Below are positions 1 through 5,963 of a DNA stretch of 11,499 nucleotides, piece by piece. The DNA comes from Bacteroidota bacterium (GTDB lineage Bacteria > Bacteroidota > Bacteroidia > Flavobacteriales > Flavobacteriaceae). The stretch lies in NCBI GenBank assembly GCA_023393485.1, contig JAEWLD010000328.1:1-11499 (forward strand), read 5' to 3'. The notes beneath the pieces were generated by a model. The model ran no database searches. It was not told the DNA's origin and was given only the letters and a program-made list of their open reading frames with translations. Position numbers and translations under genes: made by a program. Each line of letters opens with the position of its first letter. Within the stretch, counting starts at the first letter, position 1.

Positions 1-248
1 AGAAAAAACAGCCGCAACCGAAGCCCGATCCTAAACCTGATAAAAACCAAGGCAAAGGCGACGACCCGAACAAACCCGAACCCAAAAACGGCGAAAACCC
101 AAAACCGAAGCCGAATCCTGGCGGGATTTCAAAAGAGCGACTCGAGAGTTTACTCAAAGCCGTTGACAATGAAGAGCGCAAAGTGCAGGACAAGGTTAAC
201 AAGAAACGCGAGAAAGCGCCGCCTGTACAGACAGAGAAAGATTGGTAA
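1..248 (+). CDS. batC: BatC, C-terminal end (partial; TPR protein of the aerotolerance operon)
   Basis: Only the last 81 codons are present. The frame starts at base 3 and ends with TAA at 246-248, and the N-terminal TPR part lies before the window. The visible part has two sections. First is a low-complexity linker of about 40 residues dominated by Lys, Pro, Asp, Asn and Gly. Then comes a charged conserved helix, reading ISKERLESLLKAVDNEE and ending VQTEKDW. That linker-plus-helix tail is what I know from flavobacterial BatC proteins, which carry TPRs, are exported, and sit between batB and batD. The call rests on this tail and on batD starting 48 bases downstream. Family knowledge places BatC in an envelope complex with BatA, BatB, BatD and BatE linked to stress or oxygen tolerance; its biochemical role is not established. 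Confidence 0.8.
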   Translation, partial: KKQPQPKPDPKPDKNQGKGDDPNKPEPKNGENPKPKPNPGGISKERLESLLKAVDNEERKVQDKVNKKREKAPPVQTEKDW

Positions 249-296
249 ATGAAGTTGAATTGAAATAATTTGGCACCGCATGCCGGTTTCCGAACG

Positions 297-2048
297 ATGA
301 AAAAGATTGTATTCGTATTATTACTGAGTGTCCAAGCGATTTTTGCCCAAGTCGAATTTGAAGCAAAGGTCAGCAAGACATCGCTCGCGCTTAACGAAAA
401 ACTTCGCATTGATTTTTCGATCAACGGCGATGGCGACAATTTTGAGCCGCCGTCGTTTGAAGGTTTCCGGGTGTATGCCGGGCCGTATCAGTCCGTGAAT
501 ATCGATTATATCAACGGGCGCGGCTCATATAATAAGTCGTATTCGTTTTTCCTGATCCCGACCAAGCGCGGCAAGATAACAATCAAGCCTGCAACGATAG
601 ATGTCAACGGCAAAATCTATAAAACCAATCCCGTAACGGTTACGGTTACCGAAGCGGTTGAACATCCGCGCGACCCGAATGACAACAGCCAGCCGGTGAA
701 AGAGCGAATGGAAGAAGCCTTGACGCTGGTTGCCGAGGTTTCCAAAACCAACCCTTATCTCAACGAACCGATTACGGTTGTCTACAAACTGTATTTTGAT
801 TACAGCGTGGCGATTCGCGAATACCGCGAGTTGGAAAAGCCAAAATACAACGATTTCTGGAGCCAAAATATCGAAATCAAAAGGCCAAGCGCCGAAGAAA
901 CGGTTTTTAACGGCAAGCGATGTCTTGTTGCGGTGCTGAAGAAAACTGTTTTGTATCCGCAAAAGTCAGGAAAGCTTGAGATTGAGCCATTGACGCTCGA
1001 CCTCGATATTGAGATGCCGGCGCAACGGCGGTTTTTTGGGCAACCGCTGATGGTTCGCGATGACAGGCGCGTATCTGCGGGCGGCAGGACAATCAATGTA
1101 AAGCCACTTCCGGAAAACGGAAAGCCTGACGATTTTTCGGGCGCCGTAGGCAGGTTTAATTTTACGGTCACGCCTTCAAAAACGAACGTCAAAAGCGGCG
1201 AATCGGTTGATTTGATCGTCAGTGTCGCCGGATCGGGAAACCTTAAATTGTTCAATCTGCCAAGGCCGGTTGTTCCCGCATCGCTTGAAATGTACGATCC
1301 GGTCCACAAAGAAAACGTCAGCACGCAACTTTCCAGAATGGCTGGTAAAATCAGTGATTCATATACAATAATACCCCAGTATAAAGGCAAGTATCCAATT
1401 CAATCCATGTCTTTTACTTATTTTGATTTGGCCACCGGAAAATACAAAACAGTCACGTCGCCTGAAATCATGCTCAATGTGCTCGACGGGCCGGTTGCCA
1501 CAGACGTTGCCGCCGCAGCCGAACAGCCAAAAGCGAAAATCAGCGGTTCAGACCAGTTCGGCTTTATCAAACTCAAGACAAAGCTGGTGAGCATGAATCG
1601 CGAGGACTTCTTCGGTTCAGGCGGATTCATTGCGATGATGCTACTTCCGTTTTTGTGTATTCCACTGGTTGTGGCCGCGCGAAGGAAGAAAGATGCCATT
1701 GACCGCGACGTCGTGGGCAACAAACGCAAAATGTCGGGCAAACTTGCGAAAAAATACCTGGCCGAAGCCCGCAGATACATCGGTAACAAAGAACGATTTT
1801 ATGTCGCGCTGGAAAAGGCGATGCACAATTTCCTGAAGGCGAAACTCCATATTGAGACCGCCGAAATGACCAAAGAACGGATTCGCGAAATTTTGCTCGA
1901 AAAAGCGAAACCCGATACGGTAAATTCGTTCATCGGGCTTATGGAAAATTGTGAATTTGCCCGTTATGCGCCATCGACCGACGCGGCGATGAACGAAGAT
2001 TCCAACCAGGCCGAACATGTGATTTCCGAACTCGAAAAACAACTGTGA
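297..2048 (+). CDS. batD: BatD, oxygen-tolerance/stress envelope protein
   Basis: A 583-aa protein. The first ATG (297) gives a clean signal peptide (MKKIVFVLLLSVQAIFA, then Gln18), so I prefer it to the in-frame TTG at 270, which would bury the signal behind nine extra residues. A long beta-rich extracytoplasmic region of about 420 residues follows. It has repeated strands such as VEFEAKVSKTSLALNEKLRI and RFNFTVTPSKTNVKSGESVDL, typical of the duplicated Ig-like parts of BatD. A single membrane segment lies at about 443-463 (FIAMMLLPFLCIPLVVAA). It is followed by basic residues and a roughly 120-residue helical cytoplasmic tail. Length and layout fit the BatD family (Pfam BatD). It is in operon with batC upstream, and its stop overlaps the next start by one base. 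The role is inferred from the family: an anchor protein working with the VWA proteins BatA/BatB and a MoxR ATPase. Confidence 0.93.
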   Translation: MKKIVFVLLLSVQAIFAQVEFEAKVSKTSLALNEKLRIDFSINGDGDNFEPPSFEGFRVYAGPYQSVNIDYINGRGSYNKSYSFFLIPTKRGKITIKPATIDVNGKIYKTNPVTVTVTEAVEHPRDPNDNSQPVKERMEEALTLVAEVSKTNPYLNEPITVVYKLYFDYSVAIREYRELEKPKYNDFWSQNIEIKRPSAEETVFNGKRCLVAVLKKTVLYPQKSGKLEIEPLTLDLDIEMPAQRRFFGQPLMVRDDRRVSAGGRTINVKPLPENGKPDDFSGAVGRFNFTVTPSKTNVKSGESVDLIVSVAGSGNLKLFNLPRPVVPASLEMYDPVHKENVSTQLSRMAGKISDSYTIIPQYKGKYPIQSMSFTYFDLATGKYKTVTSPEIMLNVLDGPVATDVAAAAEQPKAKISGSDQFGFIKLKTKLVSMNREDFFGSGGFIAMMLLPFLCIPLVVAARRKKDAIDRDVVGNKRKMSGKLAKKYLAEARRYIGNKERFYVALEKAMHNFLKAKLHIETAEMTKERIREILLEKAKPDTVNSFIGLMENCEFARYAPSTDAAMNEDSNQAEHVISELEKQL

Positions 2049-2500
2049 TGCGGATTGAACGGACAGATTCCACAAACGAGGATTTCAGGGCTTTGGTTGG
2101 CCTGCTTGACCTCGGGCTTAAAATAATCGACGGAGATCAGGCGCCGTTTTTTGCGCAATACAATAAAATTGATAAACTCAGGCACGTCGTGGTCGCTTAT
2201 GATGGCCAGTTGGCTGTTGGCTGCGGCGCTTTCAAAGAATATGAGCCGGGCGTTACCGAAATCAAGCGGATGTTTGTCATCGAAACCCAGCGCGGAAAAG
2301 GCATCGCCGGCCAGGTTTTAAAAGAGCTCGAAAACTGGGCTGTAGAGGAAGGTTTCCAAACCGCCATTTTGGAAACCGGCAATAAAATGACTGCGGCGAT
2401 ACGGCTTTATGAAAGATCGGGTTACAATAGAATGCCTAATTACGGGCAGTACATCGGGGTTGACAGCAGTGTTTGTATGAAAAAAGATTTGATGCGATGA
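2048..2500 (+). CDS. GNAT-family N-acetyltransferase inside the bat operon
   Basis: A 150-aa protein. The ATG at 2048 uses the last base of the batD stop (TGATG). A GTG three bases earlier is also in frame but less likely. The fold signature is clear. A strand is followed by the acetyl-CoA pyrophosphate loop QRGKGIAGQVL (about 81-91, the Q/R-x-x-G-x-G/A motif A). Then come a helix, ILETG (107-111), and the C-terminal AAIRLYERSGYNRMPNYGQY (116-135) typical of motif B with the Tyr often used as general acid. There is no signal peptide or membrane segment, so it should be cytosolic. It overlaps batE by 4 bases (ATGA), so it is expected to be translated with batD and batE. The substrate cannot be told from the sequence; it may be a small molecule or a protein N-terminus or lysine. 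An acetyltransferase is not one of the canonical bat genes. Confidence 0.9.
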   Translation: MRIERTDSTNEDFRALVGLLDLGLKIIDGDQAPFFAQYNKIDKLRHVVVAYDGQLAVGCGAFKEYEPGVTEIKRMFVIETQRGKGIAGQVLKELENWAVEEGFQTAILETGNKMTAAIRLYERSGYNRMPNYGQYIGVDSSVCMKKDLMR

Positions 2501-3240
2501 AAAAGTTATTTTACCTGATAGTGTTTTGCACGATTACTTGTTTTGCCCAGAACGGGTTTGAAAAAGGCAATGAATTTTATCGCAAGGAAAAATATGCCGA
2601 GGCGATTCAGGAATATGAAAATGTCCTCAAAACAAAAAAGCATTCGGCCGAATTGTATTTCAACCTCGGAAACGCCTACTACAAGCTCAATAAAATAGCG
2701 CCGGCAATTTACAATTATGAAAAAGCGCTGATGCTTTCTCCAGGCGACCGCGAAATCACGAATAATCTCCGATTTGCGCATAAAATGATGATTGACGAGG
2801 TCAAGGAAACGCCAAAAGTCGGCTTTAGTAAGATGGTCGCAGATTTTACCTCGGTTCTAAGCTACAATGGCTGGGCGTGGCTCGCGGTATCTTGCGCCGT
2901 GCTATTCCTGGTGTTTTTCTGCGGTTATTATTTTTCGGGCACAACAGTTTTAAAGCGCGCTTTCTTCTTCGGGATGATTGTCTTGTCGCTTTTGATCGTG
3001 CTCAGCATTTTGTCGGGCGTTTTTGAAAAGGGCCGTTATGAATCTGAAAGGCCGGCGATTGTATTCGCTTCTTCGGCATCGGTTAAAAGTGAACCAAAAT
3101 CGGGCGCTGCGGACGAAATCGTATTGCATGAAGGCACAAAAGTCTACATAATCGAAATGCTTGACAACTGGCGCCGCGTTGAGCTTCCGGACGGTTCGGA
3201 CGGCTGGATGGAAAGCAGCGCGATCAAAGAATTGAAATAG
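2497..3240 (+). CDS. batE: BatE, TPR and SH3-like membrane protein
   Basis: A 247-aa protein starting at the ATG that forms the ATGA overlap with the acetyltransferase stop. An in-frame TTG at 2473 would put charged residues before the signal sequence and is rejected. Order of parts: signal peptide MKKLFYLIVFCTITCFA (1-17); two TPRs at about 18-85 (FEKGNEFYRKEKYAEAIQEY and AELYFNLGNAYYKLNKIAPA); two membrane segments at about 126-147 and 154-176; then a C-terminal SH3-like domain at about 186-245. The last includes DNWRRVELPDGSDGWM, the usual end of bacterial SH3 folds. This is the standard BatE layout, so TPR and SH3 parts should both face the periplasm. Cys15 is not in a lipobox (Thr at -1). 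BatE is normally the last bat gene, and a new promoter does begin right behind it. Confidence 0.92.
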   Translation: MKKLFYLIVFCTITCFAQNGFEKGNEFYRKEKYAEAIQEYENVLKTKKHSAELYFNLGNAYYKLNKIAPAIYNYEKALMLSPGDREITNNLRFAHKMMIDEVKETPKVGFSKMVADFTSVLSYNGWAWLAVSCAVLFLVFFCGYYFSGTTVLKRAFFFGMIVLSLLIVLSILSGVFEKGRYESERPAIVFASSASVKSEPKSGAADEIVLHEGTKVYIIEMLDNWRRVELPDGSDGWMESSAIKELK

Positions 3241-3260
3241 CGCGCCTTTGCGTACATTTG
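3232..3260 (+). promoter_or_regulatory. Bacteroidota-type promoter for the lipoprotein gene
   Basis: TTG at 3232-3234, an 18-base spacer, then TACATTTG at 3253-3260, which matches the Bacteroidota -33/-7 pattern (TTG, about 19 nt, TAnnTTTG). The -33 part lies in the last codons of batE. The start codon is 16 bases beyond the -7 element, giving a very short leader. An imperfect operator-like arrangement overlaps it: TTTGCG occurs at 3247-3252 and 3257-3262, and ATTTG-CGA-CAAAT is an inverted repeat at 3256-3268. Confidence 0.6.
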
Positions 3261-3276
3261 CGACAAATCAAAGCAA

Positions 3277-4041
3277 ATGAAAACACAAATTCTTTTTTTG
3301 TTGGCTGTCATTTCCACAATCTCGCTTTCAGGTTGTTCGAGCGATGAGAACGGCAGTACCGCGCCGGCCGACGGCACGCTTATCAAAACAATCACGTACA
3401 CGACTTACGGTATCAATCCCGGAACGACTTCGGGTGAGTTTCATTATTCGGGGAATACGATCGAGTCGCTTACTGCAGAAACAACCCGTATCGAAATGGT
3501 TTACTCGGGCAATAAGGTCACTGAGACAAATCATTATACAAACGACGTATTGTCACGTACCAATACTTACACTTACGATGGCAACAATCTGGCGTATGTA
3601 ACTTCAGACGACGGCGAGCGAATCCATTACCTGTACAACGGAAACACGTTGTCTCAGGCCAAATATCAGACATTCGACGAAGATGTCTGGACGGATTATC
3701 AAATGGATACTTTCGTCTTTACTCAAGACAACCTCGTCGAGAAAACCCGCACGGACTACATGCCGTCGTATGAGACTCGAACCGCGTATACTTTTGACGA
3801 CAAGAAAAACCCGACGTTAAACATGAATCCGTATTTGCGACTGACACTTAACGTGCCGACGATTCATTTGTTGAGCAACAACAACCCAATGGCGGCCCAG
3901 ATTTTTGCGCCTGCCACGGCTACTGTGCCGTCGGCCGTCTATACCTATGAATATGTCTATAATACCGACAATTATCCGACGGAAATCACAGTAAAATCAG
4001 CCGGTCAGACCATGTCGGAAACAACCATCGAATACCAATAA
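3277..4041 (+). CDS. Probable surface-exposed lipoprotein with YD-like beta repeats
   Basis: A 254-aa protein. The N-terminus is a type II signal peptide with lipobox LSGC, so the lipidated residue is Cys20. The residues after it (SSDEN) are Ser plus acidic. In Bacteroidota such an acidic stretch directly after the Cys acts as a lipoprotein export signal to the cell surface, so outer-face location is a reasonable inference. The mature part has repeats built like YD/RHS or DUF4595-type hairpins, an aromatic pair followed by a turn. They include FHYSGNTIESLT (55-66), MVYSGNKVTE (74-83), YTYDGNNLAYVT (98-109), YLYNGNTLSQAKY (118-130), FVFTQDNLVEKT (146-157) and YVYNTDNYPTEIT (226-238). Spacing in the central part is about 20 residues. 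I see no catalytic motif; binding or structural use is likely. Its stop overlaps the next start by one base. Confidence 0.8.
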   Translation: MKTQILFLLAVISTISLSGCSSDENGSTAPADGTLIKTITYTTYGINPGTTSGEFHYSGNTIESLTAETTRIEMVYSGNKVTETNHYTNDVLSRTNTYTYDGNNLAYVTSDDGERIHYLYNGNTLSQAKYQTFDEDVWTDYQMDTFVFTQDNLVEKTRTDYMPSYETRTAYTFDDKKNPTLNMNPYLRLTLNVPTIHLLSNNNPMAAQIFAPATATVPSAVYTYEYVYNTDNYPTEITVKSAGQTMSETTIEYQ

Positions 4042-4397
4042 TGTCCAGAGATCAACAACTCAAAGAACGCTGGGAAGCAGTTGTTCAGAAACTTTCAGAC
4101 CAATTCTCACAAGGTGAAGACCTCGACCTTGAACGCATCATTTACCTGGTTGGCGTGCAGGAACTCGGGCAATTGAACAAAAAGTTCAAAAAGGACGAAA
4201 AAGTCAATCTGATGCACATCGCCATTTGCCGTTTGCTTGAGCCGTATGGCTACTATGAATTTGACTATTTTGACAAAGACGGCTGGCCGCATTACAATGT
4301 CAGGGAAGAATTGCCGCCGTTAAAAGCAGGCGAGCAGACCGTGCTGATGAAGGAAGCCATCGTCAATTATTTCCTCGAACGGCATTACATCGAATAG
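4041..4397 (+). CDS. Conserved Bacteroidota protein of unknown function, 118 aa
   Basis: The ATG at 4041 shares its A with the TAA of the lipoprotein gene, so the pair is probably cotranscribed. The product is soluble, acidic in the N-terminal half and mainly helical. It has no signal peptide or membrane segment. Notable stretches are EDLDLERIIYLVGVQELG (26-43), NLMHIAICRLLEPYGYYEF (56-74) and DKDGWPHYNVREELPPL (78-94). I recall close relatives in many Bacteroidota annotated only as hypothetical, so it is a real gene, but I know no function. Nothing in it resembles a catalytic site. Pairing with a surface lipoprotein may be accidental, since pheS follows under its own promoter. Confidence 0.8.
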   Translation: MSRDQQLKERWEAVVQKLSDQFSQGEDLDLERIIYLVGVQELGQLNKKFKKDEKVNLMHIAICRLLEPYGYYEFDYFDKDGWPHYNVREELPPLKAGEQTVLMKEAIVNYFLERHYIE

Positions 4398-4403
4398 CGT
4401 CAG

Positions 4404-4416
4404 ATTTTGGCAAAAT
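4404..4416. repeat. 13-bp perfect palindrome upstream of the pheS promoter
   Basis: ATTTTG-G-CAAAAT reads the same on both strands around a central G. It lies 28 bases before the pheS -7 element and just after the preceding stop. The one-base loop makes an RNA hairpin unlikely, so a protein-binding site is the more natural reading. It could also be chance in an AT-rich gap. Confidence 0.3.
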
Positions 4417-4444
4417 TTCGTGCAGTTCATCGACAAAAAACCCT

Positions 4445-4452
4445 TAAATTTG
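4445..4452 (+). promoter_or_regulatory. pheS promoter (-7 element)
   Basis: TAAATTTG matches TAnnTTTG and is followed by GCAC, as often seen at Flavobacterium starts. It sits 13 bases before the pheS ATG at 4466 (19 before the second ATG at 4472), leaving a very short leader. I find no good TTG at the right distance; the nearest TTTCG (4416-4420) is 24 bases away, so the -33 part is weak. There is no sign of a T-box or a Phe-rich leader peptide. Confidence 0.55.
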
Positions 4453-4465
4453 CACGTTCATAATT

Positions 4466-5491
4466 ATGCCCATGACTGATAAAATCAGACAGTATATCGC
4501 CGAAGCCGAAGCCTTCCAAACCAAAAGCAAGGAAGAGCTGGAAGCATTTCGCATCAAATTCCTCGGAAGCAAAGGCCTTCTGAAAGATTTCTTTGCCGAG
4601 TTCAAAAACGTGCCGAACGAAATGAAAAAAGAGTTCGGCCAAGTCATCAACGAACTCAAGTCAAAGGCCGAGGAAAAAGTGAAATCAATTCAGGAATCGC
4701 TTGAAAACAGCCAGCAATCAGCGTCGGTTTACGGCGATTTGACGCGTCCGGCCGAGCCGCTCAAAATCGGTTCGCGCCATCCGATTTCAATCGTAAAAAA
4801 TCAGATTACCGATATTTTCTCGAACATCGGCTTCAACGTTTCCGAAGGTCCGGAAATCGAGGACGACTGGCACAACTTTACCGCATTAAACCTTCCGGAA
4901 TATCATCCGGCGCGTGACATGCAGGATACGTTTTTCATCCAGACCAATCCCGATGTTTTGCTCAGGACGCACACCTCGTCAGTCCAGGTGCGTTATATGG
5001 AAAACAATAAGCCGCCAATCAGGACGATTTCCCCGGGGCGCGTGTTCCGCAATGAAGCCGTTTCATCGCGTTCGCACTGTATTTTCCACCAAGTTGAAGG
5101 TTTGTACATCGATAAGGACGTCTCGTTCGCCGATCTGAAGCAGACATTGCTTTATTTCACAAAAGAAATGTTCGGCAAGTCAAAAATCCGTTTGCGCCCG
5201 TCGTATTTCCCATTTACTGAGCCAAGCGCCGAGGTCGACATTTATTGGGGACTGAAAACCGAAACCGATTATCGCATCACCAAAGGCACCGGCTGGTTGG
5301 AAATCATGGGCTGCGGCATGGTTGATCCGAACGTACTTAAAAATTGCGGCATCAACCCGGACGAATACAACGGTTTTGCTTTTGGAATGGGCATCGAGCG
5401 CATTGCGATGTTGCTCTATCAAATCAGCGACATCCGGATGTTTTATGAGAACGACGTTCGTTTCCTTGAGCAATTTAAGGCGAGTATTTAA
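4466..5491 (+). CDS. pheS: Phenylalanine--tRNA ligase alpha subunit
   Basis: This is the catalytic alpha subunit of the alpha2beta2 cytosolic enzyme that charges tRNA-Phe using ATP. The 341-aa reading starts MPMTDKI. Starting at the second ATG (4472) would give 339 aa, the length I associate with Flavobacterium PheS, so both starts are possible. Residues 1-85 form the tRNA-binding helical arm (coiled coil). The class II core follows, with RPAEPLKIGSRHPIS (94-108), WHNFTALNLPEYHPARDMQD (135-154), motif 2 around RVFRNE...HCIFHQVEGLYID (192-216) and motif 3 GFAFGMGIERIAMLLY (303-318) with Arg312. All parts are intact and very close to Flavobacterium PheS. pheT is not adjacent, which is common in this phylum. 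The gene has its own promoter. Confidence 0.97.
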   Translation: MPMTDKIRQYIAEAEAFQTKSKEELEAFRIKFLGSKGLLKDFFAEFKNVPNEMKKEFGQVINELKSKAEEKVKSIQESLENSQQSASVYGDLTRPAEPLKIGSRHPISIVKNQITDIFSNIGFNVSEGPEIEDDWHNFTALNLPEYHPARDMQDTFFIQTNPDVLLRTHTSSVQVRYMENNKPPIRTISPGRVFRNEAVSSRSHCIFHQVEGLYIDKDVSFADLKQTLLYFTKEMFGKSKIRLRPSYFPFTEPSAEVDIYWGLKTETDYRITKGTGWLEIMGCGMVDPNVLKNCGINPDEYNGFAFGMGIERIAMLLYQISDIRMFYENDVRFLEQFKASI

Positions 5492-5495
5492 TTTC

Positions 5496-5551
5496 GTCCA
5501 ACGACGAACGTCCAATGTCGAACGATGGTCGTTTGACGTTTGACATTCGAC
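5496..5551. repeat. Palindromic repeat element between pheS and the next gene
   Basis: Two tandem 14-mers lie at 5496-5509 (GTCCAACGACGAAC) and 5510-5523 (GTCCAATGTCGAAC), differing at two positions. An inverted copy follows at 5538-5551 (GTTTGACATTCGAC), whose complement matches the second unit at 12 of 14 positions. Bases 5528-5551 as a whole pair with 5496-5519 at 17 of 24 positions around a loop of about 8 bases. The element fills almost the entire 64-base gap. It lacks a T-tract, so it is not a standard terminator. It resembles short dispersed intergenic repeats of flavobacterial genomes (inference from memory). Confidence 0.6.
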
Positions 5552-5555
5552 TATT

Positions 5556-5963
5556 ATGCAAAAAGACATCAACATACCCGAAGTCAAAAACGTCTTCATG
5601 GCCGCGATCCAGGAATGGAATGACGACTTTTTGGCCAATGTCTGGAACGTTTACCTCATTAACGATTCCGATGACGAATTGCACGATATCATGGTCGTCT
5701 CAAAAGCGTTCGGAACCCTGAACGGCGAAATGCGAAAAACTTCGTTGCTGCGTCATGCACTGGTCGAAATGCCGCCGACATCGGCCGTAAAAATCGAAAT
5801 GATTGAAGACAGCGTACTGGCGCTCAACAATGAATTCATGCTCACGTTTTTCATCGGCAATACATTGTACGACCGCAAATACACATTTGTCGCGAATTCA
5901 ATCAAAGAGGAAAACACCGAAGAAGTGCCGCATTTGTGGAAACCCGGCGTGATTGTTCGTTAA
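5556..5963 (+). CDS. Conserved hypothetical protein, 135 aa, downstream of pheS
   Basis: The ATG at 5556 lies 4 bases after the repeat element, and no nearer in-frame start is better. The soluble product has alternating strands and few helices, with no signal peptide or membrane segment. Visible segments include FLANVWNVYLINDSDDEL (25-42), GEMRKTSLLRHALVEMPP (57-74) and NNEFMLTFFIGNTLYDRKYTFVANSI (91-116; strand-rich), ending VPHLWKPGVIVR. I recall homologues in other Flavobacteriia, also uncharacterised and often beside pheS. I do not recognise the function. It may be cotranscribed with pheS, since I see no promoter in the gap. Its stop codon overlaps the convergent YitT gene. Confidence 0.75.
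   Translation: MQKDINIPEVKNVFMAAIQEWNDDFLANVWNVYLINDSDDELHDIMVVSKAFGTLNGEMRKTSLLRHALVEMPPTSAVKIEMIEDSVLALNNEFMLTFFIGNTLYDRKYTFVANSIKEENTEEVPHLWKPGVIVR

Noticed and set aside
270..296. Earlier TTG start for batD.
   Set aside because: It adds nine residues before an ideal signal peptide that begins at the ATG at 297.
249..296. Promoter before batD (TAATTTGG near 266-273).
   Set aside because: It is one base short of TAnnTTTG, has no clear -33 partner at the right distance, and batD is expected to be inside the bat transcript.
800..1390. Long open frames on the minus strand inside batD (also 525-962, 1418-1789 and 1641-2075).
   Set aside because: They mirror the codon bias of batD; the translations have no recognisable family and are of odd composition.
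2473..2496. Earlier TTG start for batE.
   Set aside because: The ATG at 2497 forms a standard ATGA overlap and starts directly with the signal peptide; the extra residues are charged and lie wholly in the acetyltransferase gene.
2539..2541. Lipidation of BatE at Cys15.
   Set aside because: The residue before Cys is Thr and the context does not form a lipobox; a type I cut before Gln18 fits better.
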